Below are positions 53,087-60,930 of a DNA stretch of 63,210 nt, piece by piece. Location: assembly GCA_947623805.1 (NCBI GenBank), contig CANQHZ010000007.1:1-63210 (forward strand). The letters run 5' to 3'. This DNA comes from an uncultured Lachnospiraceae bacterium (GTDB taxonomy: Bacteria; Bacillota; Clostridia; Lachnospirales; Lachnospiraceae). Position 1 is the first letter of the stretch, and every line of letters begins with the position of its first letter. The notes below the pieces were generated by a model. It saw only the letters and a list, made by a program, of their open reading frames with translations, was not told the origin of the DNA and made no database searches. The translations under genes were made by a program, and so were the position numbers.

Positions 53087-53833
53087 ATGGCTAAGAAAAA
53101 TAAGAATAATGAAAATGTAAAATTAGACCCCTTTGTAGAATGGGCACATCGTTTCGGACGCATTACGCTTTCGGTTTTTATCGTATATATGCTGCTTGTA
53201 CCCATCATTACATGCCTCGTCTATAAATGCTTTCCCGATGTTTCAACAATGGTTCCTGGCCTGATTACCATCTTGATTATCATGGTTCCGACAGGAATAG
53301 CCGAGGTAGGCGGATACACACCGATTTTGGGCTCGTCCAGCTATCTGACATTTGCCACGGGCAACCTCATGAATTTGAAAATGCCATGCGTAATCAATGC
53401 GCAGAAACTTGCAAAAGTCGAGCAAGGTACACCGGAAGGCGACGCGATTGCGCTTATCGCTACAGCCGTATCTTCAATAGTGACAATTATCATCATGGCA
53501 GTCGGACTTTTGCTGATAGTGCCGCTGCAGCCGCTGATGAATAATGAGTACGTGGCGACAGCAGCAAATTATATAATGCCCGCGCTGTTTGGCTGCATGG
53601 CGCTTAGCCTTTTCGGAAAAGGGAGCGGTAAAACATATGTTAAAAACCGTCTGCTTTCCGTAGCTTTGCCCGCGCTGCTCGTGTCCGTGCTTACAATTGT
53701 CGGTATCGCCAATGCGGGAATGGCAAGCTGGCTCATGCTTGTCATGATTCCGCTGAGTATCTTGTGTGCGCGGATATTGTGGAAGAAAGGCATTGTAAAA
53801 GTGGTGCCCGTGGAGGAAGACAAGAAAGCGTAA
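53087..53833 (+). CDS. Polytopic membrane protein, partner of DUF5058
   Basis: A 248-residue protein with a short basic N-terminus (MAKKNKNNENVK) and about six transmembrane helices (LSVFIVYMLLVPIITCLVY; LITILIIMVPTGIAEVGGY; IVTIIIMAVGLLLIVPL; and three more). A conserved-looking loop PTGIAEVGGYTPILGSSSYL lies between helices 2 and 3, a Gly/Ser-rich segment of the kind that lines transport pathways. I cannot name a family. GGAGG precedes the ATG. Its pairing with DUF5058 suggests a two-subunit membrane complex. Confidence 0.6.
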   Translation: MAKKNKNNENVKLDPFVEWAHRFGRITLSVFIVYMLLVPIITCLVYKCFPDVSTMVPGLITILIIMVPTGIAEVGGYTPILGSSSYLTFATGNLMNLKMPCVINAQKLAKVEQGTPEGDAIALIATAVSSIVTIIIMAVGLLLIVPLQPLMNNEYVATAANYIMPALFGCMALSLFGKGSGKTYVKNRLLSVALPALLVSVLTIVGIANAGMASWLMLVMIPLSILCARILWKKGIVKVVPVEEDKKA

Positions 53834-53869
53834 AACGGAAAATATGCGGAAAATATGCAAAAATAACGA

Positions 53870-53898
53870 TTGACACGGTAAAAATAATGCGATATACT
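53870..53898 (+). promoter_or_regulatory. Promoter of tRNA-Gly
   Basis: Perfect TTGACA (53870-53875), 17-bp spacer, TATACT (53893-53898), 34 bp before the tRNA. Confidence 0.9.
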
Positions 53899-53932
53899 AT
53901 ATCTTGTCCGTGAAAAGCGGACAGGATATAAT

Positions 53933-54005
53933 GCGATAGTGGCGTAGTTGGTAACGCGCGACCTTGCCAAGGTCGAGACCGCGGGTTCGAGCCCCGTCTA
54001 TCGCT
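53933..54005 (+). tRNA. tRNA-Gly (anticodon GCC)
   Basis: A complete cloverleaf. The acceptor stem GCGATAG/CTATCGC is perfect with discriminator T. The anticodon stem CGACC/GGTCG surrounds loop TTGCCAA (anticodon GCC at 53966-53968). The T loop is TTCGAGC. CCA is not encoded. Confidence 0.95.
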
Positions 54006-54019
54006 CTTGTATGAAATGA

Positions 54020-54052
54020 GGAAAGCCTGTAAATAAGGGGCTTTTCTTTTTT
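54020..54052 (+). terminator. Terminator of tRNA-Gly
   Basis: An 8-bp stem GGAAAGCC (54020-54027)/GGCTTTTC (54039-54046) with one G.T pair, followed by six T's. Confidence 0.85.
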
Positions 54053-54150
54053 GTCTATGTTTGTTTTGTCTGAAAATATTTTAAGCTCTTTTTTGAAGTA
54101 GGGCGACTTGTGCATTTCAGAAATGAGAAAATGATTTTAAAGAGTTTATT

Positions 54151-54177
54151 AAAAGGTGTTCATTTTGGACACCTTTT
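54151..54177. terminator. Hairpin before the AAA-ATPase gene
   Basis: A 9-bp stem AAAAGGTGT/ACACCTTTT with a 9-nt loop. It has the look of a weak terminator. I found no strong promoter between it and the gene, so it may act as an attenuator. Confidence 0.5.
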
Positions 54178-54218
54178 ATGTTATTATAAATAAAAAGCCG
54201 CAAGCAGGGAGGCAGGAC

Positions 54219-55931
54219 ATGTCAAGGACCGTCGCCATCGGTGTTCAGGATTTTGAGACCGTTATAACAAACGACTACTTTTATATAGATAAGACACATT
54301 TCATAAAAGAATGGTGGGAGAGCGGTGACAGTGTGACGCTTATCACGCGTCCGCGCCGTTTTGGGAAAACGCTCACTATGAGTATGCTGGAAAAGTTTTT
54401 TTCGTTGAAGTATTCGGGCAGGTGCGATTTGTTTGAAGGGTTGTCTGTTTGGAACGATGAAAAATACCGCGCGCTGCAGGGCACATATCCTGTGATAAGC
54501 CTGAGTTTCGCTAATATAAAAGAAACAGATTATCAGACAACAAGAGAAAAGGTATGCATGATTTTGGCAAAGACTTATTCACGGTATGAGTTTTTGACAG
54601 AAGAAGAAATGCTTACAGAAGGGGAGAAAAAGTATTTTAAAAGCGTGTCGCCTGATATGGATAACACTACGGCAACCATGGCGTTATACCAATTGTCGGA
54701 TTTCCTGTACAGATATTATGGGAAAAAAGTAATAATATTGCTTGATGAATATGATACGCCAATGCAGGAGGCATATGTAAACGGCTATTGGAACGAAATG
54801 GCAGCTTTTATGCGAAGCCTTTTCAATTCAGCATTTAAGACAAACCCATGGCTTGAGCGTGGCATAATGACAGGCATAACGCGGATAAGTAAAGAATCGA
54901 TTTTTTCCGACTTGAACAATTTGGAGGCAGTAACCACAACAACGGAGAAATATGAGACCGCGTTTGGCTTTACGGAGGCAGAAGTATTTGCTGCTATGGA
55001 CGAGTGCGACATAGAGGGCAGGGATAAGGTAAAAGCATGGTACGACGGCTTTACTTTTGGAAGTACGACGGATATATATAATCCATGGTCGATTTTGAAC
55101 TTTTTGAAACATAAAAAATTTGCAGCCTACTGGGCAAATACAAGCTCAAACAGCCTTGTGGCAAGGTTGGTAAGCGAAGCCGGTCCCAATATAAAAGAAA
55201 GTTTTGAAACCCTGCTGTCGGGACATACAATAAAGAGCCAGGTTGATGAGCAAATTGTGTATAATCAGTTGGAAAATGACGAAAATGCCATATGGAGCTT
55301 TCTGTTAGCAAGCGGATATCTCAGGGTTGAAAAGGCGGGGAAATTTGAAGATGTTGACTGGTGGAGCGGTCAGATGCCGGAGTATGAGCTTGCACTTACC
55401 AATCTGGAAGTCAGATATATGTTTGACAATATGGTAAGGCAGTGGTTTGCGGCAGTCAAATCTTCTTATAATACTTTTGTCAAGGCACTTCTTTCAGACA
55501 ATACAAAGGCGATGAACGAATATATGAACCGCGTGTCGAGCGAGGTATTCAGCTGTTTTGATACTGGCAGGAGAAAGTCAGGCAAATCAGAACCGGAACG
55601 CTTTTATCATGGCTTTGTTCTTGGATTGTTGGTAGAGCTTAGGGGCAGGTATCATCTCACATCAAACCGTGAAAGCGGCTTTGGCAGATATGACGTAATG
55701 CTCGAGCCATTGAACAAGAGCGATAATGCGATTATCATAGAGTTTAAGGTGCGTGACACGGATGATGAGCGGACGCTTGCGGACACTGTGAACGCGGCGC
55801 TTGCCCAGATAGATGAAAGACGCTATACCCAAACGCTGACGGATAAGGGCATACCCATGGAAAAAATTAAAAAATACGGCTTTGCATTTGAGGGAAAAAC
55901 AGTCCTGATAAGCGGGCATGAACTGTTATGA
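54219..55931 (+). CDS. AAA-ATPase-like protein with PD-(D/E)XK nuclease domain (DUF1703 type)
   Basis: A 570-residue protein from the ATG at 54219 (MSRTVAIGVQDFE) with GGGAGG upstream. The N-terminus shows YFYIDKTHFIKEWW and the P-loop ITRPRRFGKTLTMSML (about 42-57). A Walker B-like IILLDEYDTPMQEAY follows (about 175), then a sensor GIMTGITRISKESIFSDLNN. The C-terminal 100 residues are a DUF1703/PD-(D/E)XK nuclease-like domain with GFGRYDVMLEP...AIIIEFKV, keeping Asp and Glu-x-Lys. The family is greatly expanded in gut anaerobes; its role is unproven, with mobility or defence suggested. Two small genes follow on the same strand. Confidence 0.88.
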   Translation: MSRTVAIGVQDFETVITNDYFYIDKTHFIKEWWESGDSVTLITRPRRFGKTLTMSMLEKFFSLKYSGRCDLFEGLSVWNDEKYRALQGTYPVISLSFANIKETDYQTTREKVCMILAKTYSRYEFLTEEEMLTEGEKKYFKSVSPDMDNTTATMALYQLSDFLYRYYGKKVIILLDEYDTPMQEAYVNGYWNEMAAFMRSLFNSAFKTNPWLERGIMTGITRISKESIFSDLNNLEAVTTTTEKYETAFGFTEAEVFAAMDECDIEGRDKVKAWYDGFTFGSTTDIYNPWSILNFLKHKKFAAYWANTSSNSLVARLVSEAGPNIKESFETLLSGHTIKSQVDEQIVYNQLENDENAIWSFLLASGYLRVEKAGKFEDVDWWSGQMPEYELALTNLEVRYMFDNMVRQWFAAVKSSYNTFVKALLSDNTKAMNEYMNRVSSEVFSCFDTGRRKSGKSEPERFYHGFVLGLLVELRGRYHLTSNRESGFGRYDVMLEPLNKSDNAIIIEFKVRDTDDERTLADTVNAALAQIDERRYTQTLTDKGIPMEKIKKYGFAFEGKTVLISGHELL

Positions 55932-55950
55932 GAGGTGTGGAGGGATTAAG

Positions 55951-56307
55951 ATGAAAACCATATCATACTTATTAAACGATAATCTGATTATCATAGAGAA
56001 AGGGGCGTACAGGGTTGCCATTATATACCAGCTCAATTATGTAGTGGTGGTCAGCCTTACATATGATGTGGAGGGCAAGCCGTTTGTCCCGTTGGCCAAA
56101 TCGTGCAGTAATGCGGGCGGGGCATATTATGAGTGGCTCCACATTATCGGCAGGTTCATCTGCAAAAATGAGAACAGCAAATATTTCGGCAATCCCAAAA
56201 TAAATGAGCATCTTACAAACGGAAATTTGCGATTTGACGAGTTTCCAAGAGTTTTGCATATTGCGGAGATGGCTATTCAGGAGTGCAAGAAAAACCAGAT
56301 TCTTTAA
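55951..56307 (+). CDS. Small protein of unknown function (118 residues)
   Basis: It starts at the ATG (55951) behind GGAGGGATTAAG, 19 bp after the AAA-ATPase stop; a longer frame beginning inside the ATPase gene is rejected. It is a mixed alpha/beta protein with strands (NLIIIEKGAYRVAIIYQL, YVVVVSLTYDVEG) then helices (AYYEWLHIIGRFICK, PRVLHIAEMAIQECKK). It has no membrane segment. I do not recognise the family. Confidence 0.65.
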   Translation: MKTISYLLNDNLIIIEKGAYRVAIIYQLNYVVVVSLTYDVEGKPFVPLAKSCSNAGGAYYEWLHIIGRFICKNENSKYFGNPKINEHLTNGNLRFDEFPRVLHIAEMAIQECKKNQIL

Positions 56308-56347
56308 TTTTAGCATTATGATAACTTAAGGCGTTGCAGGGGGAAAA

Positions 56348-56554
56348 ATGGAAGATAAAAAGACATTTAAGGAACTATATATTTCAGGAGAAATTGAGTT
56401 TGAAGCGATAGACGATTACAGCTATGAATGGGGAATGAGTGACAATGATTGCACGCTGGCGCAATATCTCGGTCTAAATGCCGATGAGGAGGACGCTTGG
56501 GTGAGTGAGAGCGATGAGGCGCTGCAGGCACTTTTGGACGCGCAGAGACAGTGA
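56348..56554 (+). CDS. Small acidic protein (68 residues), unknown
   Basis: It starts at ATG 56348 with AGGGGGAAAA upstream. The product is very acidic (FEAIDDYSYEWGMSDNDCTL; LNADEEDAWVSESDEAL) and probably helical. It sits 40 bp after the 118-residue gene and 25 bp before the GH95 gene. A ribosome site and plausible codons support it as real, and no function is assigned. Confidence 0.6.
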   Translation: MEDKKTFKELYISGEIEFEAIDDYSYEWGMSDNDCTLAQYLGLNADEEDAWVSESDEALQALLDAQRQ

Positions 56555-56579
56555 GAAATGTAAGCGACAAGAGGGAAAA

Positions 56580-58880
56580 ATGGATATAACATCAGCATAT
56601 AAGGCTAACAAAGCCTGCAGTACAGTAATGTGGTATGGTGCTCCTGCAAGCGACTGGAACGAGGCGCTGCCGCTTGGTAACGGCAGGCTTGGCGCAATGG
56701 TGTTTGGAGGCATAAACGGAGAACATCTTCAGGTAAATGAAGAAAGCATATGGTACGGCGGACCTATGGACAGAAACAATCCAAGCGCTAAGGAAAAACT
56801 TCCGCTAATAAGAAAGCTTATAATGTCAGGGAAGATACATGAGGCAGAGCGGCTATGCAGGCAGGCGCTTGGCGGCACGCCGCAGGGGATGAGAATATAT
56901 CAGACGCTCGGAGATGTTGAGATAAACTATGACTTTGGAAAGCGGATAGAGTATAGTCAGGTCGCACAATATGAGAGAGGACTTGACGTGTCGCGTGCGC
57001 TCGCATATACGCATTTCTTCTATGACGACACAAGCTATGACAGGGAAATATTCATAAGCGCCTCCGATGACGTATGCGTGGCGCATCTAAAGGCGGACGG
57101 CAAAAACAAGCTCTGCCTTGACATAATGCAAACCAGACACCACATATACGAATATTCGCGCAAGGCAGCGGCGGACAGCATAATTCTGGGCGGAAATCTG
57201 GGACGTGACGGCATTGACTACGCCATGATGTGCAAGGCAAAGACGCCTGACGGCAGCATAGAGGTAATAGGCGAGAGTATATCGGTTACAAATGCCTCGG
57301 AGGTATGGATATATTGGAGTGCCGCCACCACATACCGCATAGCTTCGGAAAGCAAGACGCTTGAAGCGGCTTTGATGGAGATTCTTGAAAAAGCATCGCA
57401 GAAAAGCTATACAGAGCTAAAAAGCAGCCATATAAATGACTACAAATCGTACTTTGACAGAGTAAGCCTGACATTGTGCGATGAAAAGACGCAGGAAATA
57501 CAAGGCAAAATACCGACCGATGTAAGACTTAAAAATATCGCGGAGGGTAAGGACGACCCCGCGTTGGAGCAGCTTTATTTCAATTTTGGCAGATACCTAC
57601 TCATAAGCTGCAGCCGCCCTGGCACACTTCCCGCGACGCTCCAGGGCTTATGGAACAAGGACATGGAAGCGCCCTGGGATTCAAAATACACAATCAACAT
57701 AAACACGGAGATGAATTATTGGTGTGCCGAGCCGTGTGATTTGGGCGACTGCCACACGCCGCTTTTTGACCTGATGAAAAGAATGCTGCCAAACGGCAGA
57801 AAAACCGCGCAGGTCATGTACGGCTGCCGCGGCTTTGTCGCTCATCACAATACGGATATATGGGGAGACACGGCACCGCAGGATTTGTGGATTCCGGGCA
57901 GCTTCTGGGTTATGGGAGGCGCGTGGCTATGTACCCATATATGGATGCATTACGAATATACAGGCGATGAAGCTTTTTTAGCCGAAATGTTTCCTATGAT
58001 GCGCGAAGCTGCGCTGTTTTTCCTTGATTTTATGGTAGAATATGAGCTTGACGGCAAAAAATACCTTTGCACTTGTCCCAGCGTATCGCCTGAAAATACG
58101 TTTATCCTGCAAAATGGCGAGCAGGGCGCAAATACTATAGGCGTGACGATGGACAATCAGATATTGCGCGACTTGTTTACGCAGTGCAATAAAGCGGCAA
58201 AGGTACTTGGCATATCAGACGACCTCGACAGACAGATAAAGGAGGCATGCGATAGGCTGATACCGACGCGCATAGGCAGTGACGGCAGAATACTTGAATG
58301 GTGCGAAGAATATGCGGAAAAAGAGCCCGGACACCGCCACATTTCACATCTTTACGGGCTGCATCCGTCAACGCAGATAACAAAGGACGGTACGCCAAAG
58401 CTTGCGGAAGCGGCGGCGCTTACTCTCCAAAAACGTCTTGAAAGCGGAGGAGGTCATACAGGCTGGAGCAGGGCATGGATAATGAACCATTACGCCAAGC
58501 TTTGGGATGGTGAAAAAGCTCACGAAAACTTAAGACAGCTTTTTATAAATTCAACATTGCCAAATCTTTTTGATAACCACCCGCCTTTTCAAGTCGACGG
58601 TAATTTTGGCTCGATAGCGGCAATGACGGAAATGCTTGTCCAGAGCGACGACAGGCGTATAGTGCTTTTGCCCGCACTGCCTGCGGCGTGGAGAAATGGC
58701 AGGGTAAATGGAATAAAAGTGCGCGGCAATGCTAAAATAAACATAGAATGGAGCGATTTACGATTGGAAAGTGCGCAGATATGCAGCGGAAAGGATTGTA
58801 TGAGGCGTGTGATGTATGATGGAAAGGTGATTGAGCTTGAACTTAAAAAAGACAGGTTGACGGAAATTAAATTTGATTAA
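56580..58880 (+). CDS. GH95 alpha-L-fucosidase (or alpha-L-galactosidase)
   Basis: A 766-residue cytosolic enzyme from the ATG at 56580 (MDITSAYKANKA), with GAGGG upstream. Family signatures are WNEALPLGNGRLGAMVFGG (about 23-41), VNEESIWYGGPMDRNNP, NINTEMNYWCAEPCDLGD with the catalytic-site asparagines, GFVAHHNTDIWGD, EPGHRHISHLYGLHP near the general acid region, and QVDGNFGSIAAMTEML at the end of the alpha/alpha barrel. GH95 enzymes invert alpha-1,2-L-fucosides, and some act on L-galactose in plant xyloglucan or rhamnogalacturonan. The lack of a signal peptide means its substrate is imported. Confidence 0.92.
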   Translation: MDITSAYKANKACSTVMWYGAPASDWNEALPLGNGRLGAMVFGGINGEHLQVNEESIWYGGPMDRNNPSAKEKLPLIRKLIMSGKIHEAERLCRQALGGTPQGMRIYQTLGDVEINYDFGKRIEYSQVAQYERGLDVSRALAYTHFFYDDTSYDREIFISASDDVCVAHLKADGKNKLCLDIMQTRHHIYEYSRKAAADSIILGGNLGRDGIDYAMMCKAKTPDGSIEVIGESISVTNASEVWIYWSAATTYRIASESKTLEAALMEILEKASQKSYTELKSSHINDYKSYFDRVSLTLCDEKTQEIQGKIPTDVRLKNIAEGKDDPALEQLYFNFGRYLLISCSRPGTLPATLQGLWNKDMEAPWDSKYTININTEMNYWCAEPCDLGDCHTPLFDLMKRMLPNGRKTAQVMYGCRGFVAHHNTDIWGDTAPQDLWIPGSFWVMGGAWLCTHIWMHYEYTGDEAFLAEMFPMMREAALFFLDFMVEYELDGKKYLCTCPSVSPENTFILQNGEQGANTIGVTMDNQILRDLFTQCNKAAKVLGISDDLDRQIKEACDRLIPTRIGSDGRILEWCEEYAEKEPGHRHISHLYGLHPSTQITKDGTPKLAEAAALTLQKRLESGGGHTGWSRAWIMNHYAKLWDGEKAHENLRQLFINSTLPNLFDNHPPFQVDGNFGSIAAMTEMLVQSDDRRIVLLPALPAAWRNGRVNGIKVRGNAKINIEWSDLRLESAQICSGKDCMRRVMYDGKVIELELKKDRLTEIKFD

Positions 58881-58960
58881 AGTTTGAAATCATAATGATA
58901 ATTTTATAATATTTTTTATGAAAGATGTGGTAAAATTATATTATGATATAGAACATGCAA

Positions 58961-59094
58961 TTGCGGAATGTGTTTTCAACTGTCCAAGTTTGTGTGAAAT
59001 ATACAAAAACGCGACTTGGTGCGCGATGCGAATCGTCGCTTATTTTGTATATTTCACCCAAACTCTATGTTACTGAGTAGAGTTTCGCAAACAT
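58961..59094 (+). repeat. Palindromic repeat family 1, copy I (diverged, compensated)
   Basis: Between GH95 and the MBL gene. The arms read CCAAGTTTGTGTGAAATATA and TGTATATTTCACCCAAACT. They differ from the consensus at about eight left-arm positions, yet at least five changes are matched in the other arm. The terminal TTTCGCAAAC end is kept. Confidence 0.85.
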
Positions 59095-59134
59095 CTAATA
59101 ATCTAATAATATAAAAGCAAAAGGAGGGATTTCA

Positions 59135-60736
59135 ATGAAATTAACCTTTGTAGGGGCGGACCATCAGGTTACGGGGAGTTGTCATTGTATACAGGCGTGT
59201 GGTAAAAATATTTTGGTTGACTGCGGTATGCAGCAGGGGGCGAATGTTTTTGAGAATTGCGAGCTTCCCGTGGCGGAGTCGGAGATTGACTATGTGTTTT
59301 TGACACATGCGCATATTGACCATTCGGGTAATCTGCCGCTTTTGTACGCTAGGGGTTTTAAGGGAAATGTATATACTACGGAGGCGTCGGCTGATTTATG
59401 CTCGATAATGCTGCGTGATTGCGCTCACATACAGATGCAGGAGGCGGAGTGGAAAAACCGCAAGGCAAAGCGTCATTCAGGGCTTGAAGCTGTAGAGCCG
59501 CTTTATACCATGGAGGATGCTGACGGCATTATCAAGCGAATTGTCCCATGCTCATACAACAGCACTATACAGATATGCGACGGAATTGCGATAAAATTTA
59601 CCGATGTAGGTCATCTTCTTGGTTCGGCGAGTATAGAGGTGTGGCTTACAGAAGATGGTGTTACCAAAAAGATAGTATTTTCAGGTGATATTGGCAACAA
59701 AAACCAGCCGCTTATCAAAGACCCGATTTATACCAGACAGGCGGATTATGTGGTCATGGAGTCGACTTACGGCGACAGGCTGCATACGGACAAAAAGCCT
59801 GAATATGTCAAGGACTTGGCGGATGTCATAGCAAAAACCTTTGCGCGCGGCGGCAATGTGGTAATACCGTCATTTGCCGTAGGCAGGACGCAGGAAATGC
59901 TTTATTTTCTGCGCAAAATCAAGGAGGATAATCTTGTTCCTGATTTCCCGGGGTTTGAGGTATATGTCGACAGTCCGCTTGCGGTTGAGGCGACGGGCGT
60001 TTTCCAGAAAAATATATACACTTGCTTTGACGAGGACGCGATGGAGCTTGTGCGGCGCGGTATAAATCCGATTGCGTTTCCGGGCTTAAAGCTTGCGATT
60101 ACGAGCGATGAGTCGAAAGAAATTAACTTTGACGATACGCCCAAAGTAATTATTTCAGCAAGCGGCATGTGTGAGGCAGGACGTATCAGGCATCATTTGA
60201 AACATAATTTGTGGCGTCCCGAATGTACCATACTGTTTGTAGGTTATCAGGCGGCGGGCACGCTTGGGCGTATACTTGTGGAGGGTACTGATGAAGTCAA
60301 GCTCTTTGGCGAGGTTGTAGAAGTGCGCGCCGAGATAATGCAGCTTCCGGGCATGAGTGGTCACGCCGATAAAAACGGACTTCTCGAGTGGGTAAACGCT
60401 TTTGACAAAAAGCCCGAGCGCGTGTTTGTAGTTCACGGTGAGGACAGCGTTTGCAACGCTTTTGTTGACTGCCTTAAAGATGAATACGGACACAATGCCT
60501 ATGCGCCATACTCGGGTACGCGGGTTGACCTTTTGACGAACACGGTAGAGTACGAGGCGGAGCCTGTTCTTATCAAGAAACGCGCACATGCGGTTTCAGA
60601 CGTATTTGCAAGGCTTTTGGCGGCAGGACAGCGGCTGCTTAATGTTATCCGCAAGAATGAGGGCGGCTCAAATAAGGATTTGGCGCGCTTTGCAGACCAG
60701 ATAAATTCGCTTGCTGACCGGTGGGAAAAAAACTAA
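59135..60736 (+). CDS. MBL-fold/beta-CASP nuclease-like protein
   Basis: A 533-residue metallo-beta-lactamase-fold protein of the beta-CASP (CPSF73-like) RNA-processing group. Metal motifs are complete: THAHIDHSGNLPLL (HxHxDH, about 57), DVGHLLGSASIEVW, and VFSGDIGN (Asp). The beta-CASP domain has VVMESTYGDRLH (motif A), VVIPSFAVGRTQEMLY, ISASGMCEAGRIRHHL (motif B, His), and LPGMSGHADKNGLLEW (motif C, His). It probably cleaves or trims RNA. AGGAGGG precedes the ATG. The stop overlaps AAAAGAC hairpin copy 3. Confidence 0.92.
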   Translation: MKLTFVGADHQVTGSCHCIQACGKNILVDCGMQQGANVFENCELPVAESEIDYVFLTHAHIDHSGNLPLLYARGFKGNVYTTEASADLCSIMLRDCAHIQMQEAEWKNRKAKRHSGLEAVEPLYTMEDADGIIKRIVPCSYNSTIQICDGIAIKFTDVGHLLGSASIEVWLTEDGVTKKIVFSGDIGNKNQPLIKDPIYTRQADYVVMESTYGDRLHTDKKPEYVKDLADVIAKTFARGGNVVIPSFAVGRTQEMLYFLRKIKEDNLVPDFPGFEVYVDSPLAVEATGVFQKNIYTCFDEDAMELVRRGINPIAFPGLKLAITSDESKEINFDDTPKVIISASGMCEAGRIRHHLKHNLWRPECTILFVGYQAAGTLGRILVEGTDEVKLFGEVVEVRAEIMQLPGMSGHADKNGLLEWVNAFDKKPERVFVVHGEDSVCNAFVDCLKDEYGHNAYAPYSGTRVDLLTNTVEYEAEPVLIKKRAHAVSDVFARLLAAGQRLLNVIRKNEGGSNKDLARFADQINSLADRWEKN

Positions 60737-60814
60737 GCAACTCTAAGGACGCAAAAGACGCGTCCTAAGACTTGCTAAGTTTTTTAGAAGAACGCCCTTT
60801 ATGGGGCGTTCTTC
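60736..60814 (+). other. AAAAGAC hairpin element, copy 3, with second hairpin
   Basis: Hairpin 60736-60776: outer AGCAACTCT/AGACTTGCT (8 of 9 paired), A.A mismatch, inner AGGACG/CGTCCT, C-G pair, loop AAAAGAC. It is followed by CTAAGTTTTTTAG and a second hairpin GAAGAACGCCC/GGGCGTTCTTC (60787-60814). The left arm starts at the last base of the MBL stop codon. Confidence 0.75.
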
Positions 60815-60930
60815 CCGCTTTAGCGTGGGGTGTTGGAAATAAGGTAAATGGCGGATATTGGGTTATGGATGAGTGTGAATAGGTGGTAATTGGGGAAATA
60901 TTATTATGAGAAGTTGGAGGAAGATTTGGG

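Noticed and set aside
23371-59094. CRISPR array as an explanation for the regularly recurring repeat.
   Set aside because: The copies are about 1 to 10 kb apart, palindromic over 130 bp, and have no spacers or cas genes.
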